Shown: positions 5,938 through 10,325 of the stretch, piece after piece
Layout: every line of letters starts with the position of its first letter
Numbering within the stretch: position 1 is the stretch's first letter
Assembly: GCA_003452655.1 (NCBI GenBank)
Contig: DMNR01000269.1
Coordinates: 1 to 10,325 of the forward strand
Length of the DNA stretch: 10,325 nucleotides
From: Actinomycetota bacterium
GTDB taxonomy: Bacteria > Actinomycetota > Actinomycetes > S36-B12 > UBA10799
Direction of reading: 5' to 3'
Program-made: the position numbers and the translations under genes
Notes under the pieces: generated by a model
Told to the model about the DNA's origin: nothing
The model's database searches: none
What the model saw: the letters and a program-made list of their open reading frames with translations, nothing else

Positions 5938-7383
5938 GTGGTGCGGTCCAGCCCTCATGCCGGGCCGCCCCGCACCGCAGACGAACGCCTACTAATACTG
6001 CGCCCACACATTCTGGACGGGGTATCACTTGCGAGCATCGCTGAACAGACCGGGATCAGCACAAGAAGCTTGACGCGGTGGTTGGCTACCTACCGCAGTA
6101 GCGGGCCCGACGCACTTGGAGTTGCTCGGCGATCGGATAGCGGAACCCATCGCCTGGATCCAGAACTAGTCGCGTTCATTGAGGGAACCGCGTTAGGTAG
6201 CCCTCCACCATCGATTACGACGATCACACGCCGGGCGGCCAAAGTCGCTGCGCACAAGGGATGGAAGCCCGCGTCATATGCGGTTGTTCGTGCGATCGTT
6301 GCTGCGATTGAGCCGGACCTGACGACACTTGCCCACGGCGGTACCAGTGCCTGGCGGGACAAGTATGAACTGGTGTGGCGCCGAAGCTCCGACCTGCCGA
6401 ACGCCATGTGGCAAGCCGACCATACCGAGTTGGACATTCTGCTGCGTTCCACCAGAAAGGCTCCGCTTCGGCCATGGCTGACTGTTGTCGAGGACGATCA
6501 CTCCCGGAGCATCTGCGGCTACCTGCTGTTCGATGGTGCACCGTCAGCGATGAACACCGGCCTGGCATTGCGCCACGCGATTTGGCCGAAGTCTGATCCG
6601 GCGTGGCCGATGTGCGGGATACCCGACATCCTCTACGTCGATCACGGCAGTGACTTCACCAGCAGCCATCTGGCACAGGCCAGTCACGACTTGCGAATGC
6701 AAATCGTGTACTCAACGGTCGCCCGCCCACAAGGGCGAGGAAAGATTGAACGGTTCTTTCGAACCCTGTCAACGCAACTACTCGCCGAACTACCCGGCTA
6801 CCTGCATCCAGCGCGCGGGCGCAAACTCCCTGAGCCAGTACTTGACATCGGCGAACTCGATGACCGAATCCGCCAGTTCATCCACGAGTACAACACGCGA
6901 ACCCACCCCGAGATCAAGAGGAGTCCGAAGGCGGCGTGGCTCGCCGACGGCTGGCTGCCCCGCATGCCCGACACCCTCGAATCCCTGGACCTACTCCTGA
7001 TCAGTGTCGCCAAGCCCAGGCTCGTCCAGCGAGACGGAATCCGCTTCCAAGGGCTGCGCTACCTATCACCCACTCTCGCCGGATTTGTCGGTAAGCAAGT
7101 CACCATCAGATACGACCCCCGCGACATCACCGAGATTCGGGTATTCCACAACGACAAGTTTGTGTGCAAAGCGGTCAATCCTGACCACGACAATTCCGTG
7201 TTGAGCCTCAAAGACATTCAAGCGGCCCGGGTTGCCCAGAGAAAACGGGTTCGTTCTGGGCTCAATGAACGGATCTCCGTCACGGCCCGCCATCGGTCAA
7301 CAGGTCAACCCCCGACCCCAAAGCCCGACACACCGCGACCGGAAGCCAAGCCAAAGCTCAAGACCTATTGGGAGGACAGATGA
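5938..7383 (+). CDS. tniA: DDE transposase, TniA / Tn552 p480 type
   Basis: This is a 481-residue transposase of the Mu/retroviral-integrase superfamily, which cuts the transposon ends and joins them to target DNA. The N-terminus has a helix-turn-helix (LASIAEQTGISTRSLTRWLA, 31-50), followed by a second DNA-binding region. The catalytic rve domain shows all three acidic residues: Asp161 (WQADHTELD), Asp235 (ILYVDHGSDF) and Glu271 (PQGRGKIERFF), with the classic 35-residue D-E spacing. A Mu-type C-terminal beta-barrel follows (GKQVTIRYDPRDITEIRVF), then a basic, Pro/Lys-rich tail that probably contacts the ATPase. GAAGG at 5926-5930 is well placed for the GTG at 5938; GTG at 5941 is also possible. 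Its last codons overlap the next start (ATGA at 7380). Length matches p480 of Tn552. Confidence 0.94.
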   Translation: MVRSSPHAGPPRTADERLLILRPHILDGVSLASIAEQTGISTRSLTRWLATYRSSGPDALGVARRSDSGTHRLDPELVAFIEGTALGSPPPSITTITRRAAKVAAHKGWKPASYAVVRAIVAAIEPDLTTLAHGGTSAWRDKYELVWRRSSDLPNAMWQADHTELDILLRSTRKAPLRPWLTVVEDDHSRSICGYLLFDGAPSAMNTGLALRHAIWPKSDPAWPMCGIPDILYVDHGSDFTSSHLAQASHDLRMQIVYSTVARPQGRGKIERFFRTLSTQLLAELPGYLHPARGRKLPEPVLDIGELDDRIRQFIHEYNTRTHPEIKRSPKAAWLADGWLPRMPDTLESLDLLLISVAKPRLVQRDGIRFQGLRYLSPTLAGFVGKQVTIRYDPRDITEIRVFHNDKFVCKAVNPDHDNSVLSLKDIQAARVAQRKRVRSGLNERISVTARHRSTGQPPTPKPDTPRPEAKPKLKTYWEDR

Positions 7384-8219
7384 GCCGGTTCATGCTGACG
7401 AAGGAACACCGACGATTCACTGAGTTCGCAAATGCCGTGCGCAAGCAGAAAACGATCGGCATCTGTTACGGCCCGGCGGGAGTAGGGAAAACGCAGTCCG
7501 GTGAACGCTATGCCGGATGGCACAAAGCCCGCGACACCATCGAGTACTGGGGCGACGACACGCACCATTGCAGAGCCGCAGGAGCGGCACCAATCAACGC
7601 GGCGCTGGCCCGCAGTCGCACCGTGTTCTTCACCCCCCAAGTCCAGACAACACCGAAACAACTCAAACTCGAACTAGACGACGTGTTCATTCTGGTCTCA
7701 CTCTGCATCGAGGAACACCTCATTGCGCAGAGAGCTGCCCAGACCACGGACAAACCCGTCGTCTATCGGGTCAGGAAGCCAGTCGTCGAGTTGATGATCA
7801 TCGACGAATCCGAACGGCTCTCCGCTGGCTGTATCGAGCACCTACGCGACCGCTTTGATCGCTACGGGATTGCACTTCTGCTAATCGGCATGACCGGGCT
7901 GGAAAAACAATTCAGCCACTACGCCCAGTTCTACAGCCGCGTCGGGTTCGCCCACCAATACCGGGCACTCGCGGACGACGAACTCCTCTTCGTCCTCCAA
8001 CGCCACTGGAAACGCTTCGGCAAGACACTGGACCCCGACGATTTCACCGACCACCAAGCAGTCACAGCCATCGACCGAATCACACGGGGAAACTTCCGGC
8101 TACTCGACCGCCTCTTCACCCAAATCGACCGCGTCCTGCGAATCAACGACCTCGACACCATCACCGAAGACGTCATCGAAGCCGCCCGAAGCACACTCGT
8201 CATTGGGACGCCAGAGTGA
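7380..8219 (+). CDS. tniB: AAA+ transposition ATPase, TniB / Tn552 p271 type
   Basis: This is a 279-residue AAA+ ATPase of the TniB/TnsC/MuB group, which binds target DNA, recruits the transposase and gives target immunity in characterised relatives. The Walker A motif is GPAGVGKT (31-38) and the Walker B motif VELMIIDE, with Asp142-Glu143. LLLIGMTGLEKQ (167-178) and the FYSRVGFAHQY segment (184-194) are typical of TniB proteins. The ATG at 7380 overlaps the transposase stop and has an excellent ribosome-binding site GGGAGGA (7370-7376); a TTG at 7368 is a less likely start. No third targeting gene (tniQ) follows: the transposon ends 45 bases after the stop. Its stop overlaps a GTG (GTGA at 8216-8219) that opens a frame running into the TPR gene. 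Confidence 0.93.
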   Translation: MSRFMLTKEHRRFTEFANAVRKQKTIGICYGPAGVGKTQSGERYAGWHKARDTIEYWGDDTHHCRAAGAAPINAALARSRTVFFTPQVQTTPKQLKLELDDVFILVSLCIEEHLIAQRAAQTTDKPVVYRVRKPVVELMIIDESERLSAGCIEHLRDRFDRYGIALLLIGMTGLEKQFSHYAQFYSRVGFAHQYRALADDELLFVLQRHWKRFGKTLDPDDFTDHQAVTAIDRITRGNFRLLDRLFTQIDRVLRINDLDTITEDVIEAARSTLVIGTPE

Positions 8220-8223
8220 CAAA

Positions 8224-8264
8224 GAGCCACTCAAATTTGGAGCCAACAAGCGCAAACAGTCACA
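8224..8264 (-). repeat. Transposon right end
   Basis: Read inward from 8264 on the minus strand, the end begins TGTGACTGTTTGCGCTTG, matching the left end at 15 of 23 positions. It holds two degenerate copies of the end motif: GAGCCA starts at 8224 and again at 8240, each followed by an A/C-rich stretch (GAGCCACTCAAA and GAGCCAACAAGC), inverted relative to the TTGGC repeats of the left end. The copies are 16 bases apart, against 24 at the left end. Only five bases separate the inner repeat from the ATPase stop. Confidence 0.7.
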
Positions 8265-8272
8265 CGTACGGA
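8265..8272. repeat. Target-site duplication, right copy
   Basis: CGTACGGA is identical to 3028-3035 and directly abuts the terminal ACA of the element. The flanking host sequence then continues ACCCTCGG. Confidence 0.85.
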
Positions 8273-8377
8273 ACCCTCGGCCTCGCAGTTCGGCCCGGCT
8301 CTTCCTTCCTTATTGCTCACTCCGTTGCGCGGGCGAAGTGGCGTCTCTGGCGCTGGCAACAACGACGTGTGTGCAAA

Positions 8378-9250
8378 ATGGTGGCTGTGGACGATGATCT
8401 GGATCGGCGGCTCGGTCGGCTCGGTGAGCTTGCCGATGACGGTGACATCCTCTTACTCGGTTGTGATCTCGCAGATGCTGACCGCCAGGAAGACGCAGAG
8501 CGTTGTTTCCGCAAGGCGGCAGACCTCGGATCGGAGATCGCCTGGTTCAACCTCGGCAACACTCTGCGAAAGCTCGGCCGTGACACCGACGCAGTTGCCG
8601 CGTATGAGCAGGCGATCGCCGGTGGCGAAGCGGACGCCTATCTGAACCTCGCTCAGATCTGCGAGGAGCGGGGCGACCTTGCCGGTGCCGCCATCGTGTA
8701 CCGGCAAGGCTTCGACGCGGGGGACGACGGCTGCGGAGTTTCCCTCGCATTCCTCCTGCGCGATCAGGGTGAGCGGTCCGAAGCGATGCGCTTTGTTGGG
8801 CTCTCAACACAGCGCGGCGATCGCATGGCTGCTGCGGTGCAGGGATGCTGGCAGTGGATCGAAACTCAGGACCCCGGACTTGAGCAGGCATTGCGTGATG
8901 GCGCCGATGTGTACCCATCGGCCAGAGCATCGCTTGCCGCGCTGCTGCTCCAGGCTGGGCGGGCATCAGAGGCACAGTCGGTTCTTGAAGAGGGGACGCG
9001 GTTGGGAGAGACCGAGAGCTTCCTTCCGCTCGGAAATTTCTATGCAGATCAGCTTGGCGATGCCGCTCTGACTGAAGAGATGTACCGGCGCGGTATTGAG
9101 GCCGGTGATGCCCACTCCCACCACAATCTCGCCATCCTGCTTCTGGAACGGGATGAACTCGATGAGGCGCTCAATCACCTCAGATTCGCCGTGGCCGCGG
9201 GGGACCAGCTGGCGGCACGAACGCTGCGTGAATTGCCAGAAGAAGCGTGA
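8378..9250 (+). CDS. Tetratricopeptide-repeat protein
   Basis: This is a 290-residue protein built of about seven helical TPR/Sel1-like repeats of 30-36 residues, seen in units such as DAERCFRKAADLGSEIAWFNLGNTLRKLG, and in AYEQAIAGGEADAYLNLAQICEERG-like and MYRRGIEAGDAHSHHNLAILLLERD-like blocks (shown here in part). There is no signal peptide or membrane segment, so it is probably a cytosolic scaffold for protein-protein contacts; no partner can be named. I chose the ATG at 8378 because protein-like sequence starts there (VAVDDDLDRRL); GTG at 8369, 8381 and 8387 are alternatives. No clear Shine-Dalgarno sequence is present. The frame is open upstream to a GTG at 8216 that overlaps the ATPase stop, crossing the transposon end; those 54 extra residues have no TPR character and are probably not part of the native protein. 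The transposon inserted 113 bases upstream and may have separated it from its promoter. Confidence 0.82.
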   Translation: MVAVDDDLDRRLGRLGELADDGDILLLGCDLADADRQEDAERCFRKAADLGSEIAWFNLGNTLRKLGRDTDAVAAYEQAIAGGEADAYLNLAQICEERGDLAGAAIVYRQGFDAGDDGCGVSLAFLLRDQGERSEAMRFVGLSTQRGDRMAAAVQGCWQWIETQDPGLEQALRDGADVYPSARASLAALLLQAGRASEAQSVLEEGTRLGETESFLPLGNFYADQLGDAALTEEMYRRGIEAGDAHSHHNLAILLLERDELDEALNHLRFAVAAGDQLAARTLRELPEEA

Positions 9251-9301
9251 TCGGCGCGACAATCTCAGGTAGAAGTTGTCTAGTGTGGAGCCGGTCGGCC
9301 C

Positions 9302-9326
9302 GTCCCAGAATCGACGTTTTTGGGAC
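9302..9326. repeat. Stem-loop after the TPR gene
   Basis: GTCCCA (9302-9307) pairs with TGGGAC (9321-9326); the stem extends by one G-T wobble and two A-T pairs (arms GTCCCAGAA and TTTTGGGAC). It lies 52 bases after the TPR stop and could act as its terminator, although only a short T-run lies inside the 3' arm. The arm GTCCCAGAA is also the exact complement of TTCTGGGAC at 9558-9566. Confidence 0.5.
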
Positions 9327-9393
9327 TGTCCGCTGCTCATCGTTGCCTGTGTAACGGGCACCGAGTTTGTGGTTCGTCGCGTAACGAACGCAA

Positions 9394-9465
9394 GTGGGTT
9401 CTGGCCTTCGGTGAGCGAAAAGCGGTGAGTTCCCGCCGAAAGGGCTTCACTCTCGCTGAACCCAC
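9394..9465. other. Candidate nested RNA structure
   Basis: GTGGGTTC (9394-9401) and GAACCCAC (9458-9465) are perfect complements. Inside them AGCG (9414-9417) can pair with CGCT (9454-9457), stacking directly on the outer stem's 3' arm, and GCGG (9422-9425) can pair with CCGC (9433-9436). The nested order would give a branched hairpin of 72 bases. Found by eye, without an energy calculation. Confidence 0.3.
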
Positions 9466-9541
9466 GGGGAACGTGTTGGTAAGAAACGTGCTCTCAGCCG
9501 CAAACGAGCGTGCCCTTTCTGTTGCTTGCCTGCATCGCGAT

Positions 9542-9565
9542 TCCCAGAAACAAGTGTTTCTGGGA
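9542..9565. repeat. Perfect 10-bp stem, 4-base loop
   Basis: TCCCAGAAAC-AAGT-GTTTCTGGGA is a perfect hairpin. No T-run follows on either strand. It shares the CCCAGAA/TTCTGGG arm with the stem at 9302-9326, 240 bases away, so the two may belong to one unit. Confidence 0.7.
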
Positions 9566-9691
9566 CCTGAGACAGCATTGATGCCCGCGATTCAGCGATC
9601 ACGAGGCGGGAGGGCCCAAAAACCCTTCCCAGCGTTCACTGCGACCCGAAACTGTCAATACCGGTTAGTGAGTCACACCGTATGAGCGCCG

Positions 9692-9706
9692 AACGGCTCC
9701 GCCGTT
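9692..9706 (-). terminator. Stem-loop downstream of the minus-strand peptidase gene
   Basis: AACGGC-TCC-GCCGTT is a perfect 6-bp stem that can be extended to CCG...CGG with a two-base bulge. It lies 79 bases beyond the stop of the minus-strand gene and may end its transcript. No T-run follows, which is common for actinobacterial terminators. Confidence 0.3.
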
Positions 9707-9784
9707 TGCGGCCGCTGACACGTTTCTTTCCGGCACCCCAATTAGGGACAGATCATCATTTGGTTGTTCGGCTGCTTACGCTAC

Positions 9785-10325
9785 TCAACCGTAGTAGGCG
9801 TCCGCCCAGCCTAGGTACGGGCCGTAACCATCCAGATGTTCCATCGTGACCAAACCGACGCGGCCACCTTCAGCTCCGGTGGTCAGCACCATTCCTCCAC
9901 CGGCATAAATCGCGACGTGTTTGGCTGGATTGCCAGACCACCAGAACACTTGCGCACCCACCGGCGGGTTGCGGTTCTTTGGGTGGGCAACTCCTGCCGA
10001 TTTTGTCCGGTACCACTGTGCGATAGCTGTCGGCATGCGCCCCCCCGGCGGAGCGTATGCATCATCGACGAAACCCAGACACAGCCCGTCGTAGTTGGCG
10101 CCCGAGCCGACGAATTTCATCCCCCAGGCAAGTGCCGCCTTCCCATCCCGGCCGGTTCCGTGCGTTTGCGCTACGCCTTGCGCCGTGACCAATTTCCGTT
10201 GCAGCTGCTCATACGTGGACTTGATCTGACGGCGAAGCGTCAATGCCTTGTCGACTTCTTGTTGGCGTGTGGCCACGAGCGAAGCAATCTCGTTTCTCGC
10301 AGCTGCGGCGCCATCTCGGGAGGCC
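9785..10325 (-). CDS. CHAP/NlpC-type cysteine peptidase or amidase, N-terminus outside window
   Basis: The minus-strand frame stays open to the window edge (first visible residues ASRDGAAARNEIASLVATRQ), so this is the C-terminal 179 residues of a longer protein. A GTG at 10276 lies inside the helix and is not a likely start. The first about 50 residues are a charged helical, probably coiled-coil segment (NEIASLVATRQQEVDKALTL onward). The rest looks like a papain-like peptidoglycan hydrolase domain: nucleophile Cys in YDGLCLGFVDDAY (codon 10079-10081), then GAQVFWWSG and catalytic His in KHVAIYAGGGMV, ending PYLGWADAYYG. Such enzymes cut peptide links in cell-wall peptidoglycan. The helical N-terminus hints at a multidomain protein such as a phage-tail or conjugation-associated lysin, or a wall-remodelling enzyme; the missing part is needed to tell. 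Confidence 0.8.
   Translation of the reverse strand, partial: ASRDGAAAARNEIASLVATRQQEVDKALTLRRQIKSTYEQLQRKLVTAQGVAQTHGTGRDGKAALAWGMKFVGSGANYDGLCLGFVDDAYAPPGGRMPTAIAQWYRTKSAGVAHPKNRNPPVGAQVFWWSGNPAKHVAIYAGGGMVLTTGAEGGRVGLVTMEHLDGYGPYLGWADAYYG

Larger units (their letters stand above)
3036..8264 (+). mobile_element. Tn552/Tn5053-like transposon with lipoprotein cargo, apparently complete
   Basis: The element is 5229 bp and contains cargo (3327-5131), resolvase (5363-5935), DDE transposase (5938-7383) and AAA+ ATPase (7380-8219). It is bounded by imperfect terminal inverted repeats. The outermost 23 bases at each end agree at 15 positions without gaps, including TGTGA at positions 1-5, TGT at 7-9 and TGGC at 20-23. 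The exact 8-bp duplication CGTACGGA flanks both ends. The transposase and ATPase lengths (481 and 279 residues) are close to p480 and p271 of Tn552. As in Tn552 and unlike Tn5053/Tn402, there is no TniQ. All three transposition proteins have intact motifs, so it is probably still mobile or was inserted recently. Family members usually make shorter duplications as far as I recall; 8 bp would be at or beyond the usual range. Confidence 0.85.
9251..9784. other. 534-bp non-coding region rich in inverted repeats
   Basis: This gap lies between the TPR gene and the convergent minus-strand peptidase gene. A forward frame at 9320-9685 is open (TTG start) but has no recognisable domain and crosses several hairpins, so I do not call it a gene. 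The clear features are the stems at 9302-9326, 9372-9389 (GTTCGT-N6-ACGAAC), 9394-9465, 9542-9565 and 9692-9706. The density of palindromes suggests a structured RNA, a mobile-element remnant or a cluster of regulatory sites. Confidence 0.5.

Noticed and set aside
9320..9685. Forward open frame of 121 codons in the palindrome-rich gap
   Set aside because: It has a TTG start without a ribosome-binding site, no recognisable domain, and it runs through several hairpins; more likely a chance frame in G/C-rich DNA.
1..10325. CRISPR array
   Set aside because: No regularly spaced repeats of 23-40 bases with unique spacers were seen; the repeats found are pairs or hairpins.

Overview
The window looks like an accessory region of a high-GC Gram-positive actinobacterium, most likely Mycobacteriales or a relative. 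The evidence is G/C-rich third codon positions, many GTG starts, one probable leaderless GTG promoter (TAnnnT followed six bases later by GTG), and protein families I recall mainly from actinobacteria. The species cannot be read from the sequence, and I cannot tell chromosome from plasmid.

Left part (1-3027): a tightly coupled three-gene cassette on the + strand. It encodes a complete tyrosine recombinase (167-1264), a small Cro/C1-type helix-turn-helix protein (1261-1584), and a second, diverged tyrosine-recombinase-like protein with an N-terminal four-cysteine knuckle (1581-2846). Both junctions are 4-base start/stop overlaps, so the three proteins are probably made together and act together in site-specific recombination.

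Middle (3028-8272): what appears to be one intact Tn552/Tn5053-like transposon of 5229 bp. Its ends read TGTGA...TCACA, and it is flanked by a perfect 8-bp direct repeat CGTACGGA at 3028-3035 and 8265-8272, the expected footprint of one insertion. From left to right it holds a left end with two near-identical 16-bp repeats; a two-gene cargo (a predicted secreted lipoprotein, 3327-4418, overlapped by a predicted cytosolic protein of unknown function, 4409-5131); a probable resolution/promoter region; a serine resolvase (5363-5935); a DDE transposase of the TniA/p480 type (5938-7383); an AAA+ transposition ATPase of the TniB/p271 type (7380-8219); and a very short right end starting directly after the ATPase stop codon. 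The cargo's second gene contains a perfect 18-bp inverted repeat with a 4-base loop.

Right part (8273-10325): a tetratricopeptide-repeat protein (8378-9250) whose upstream region was split from the recombinase cassette by the transposon; a 534-bp non-coding stretch unusually rich in inverted repeats (9251-9784); and, on the minus strand, the C-terminal part of a CHAP/NlpC-type cysteine peptidase or amidase whose start lies beyond the window. Before the insertion, the recombinase cassette and the TPR gene would have been about 305 bp apart, pointing the same way.

The most interesting object is the transposon: its boundaries can be set to the base, and it carries an uncharacterised lipoprotein/partner gene pair.
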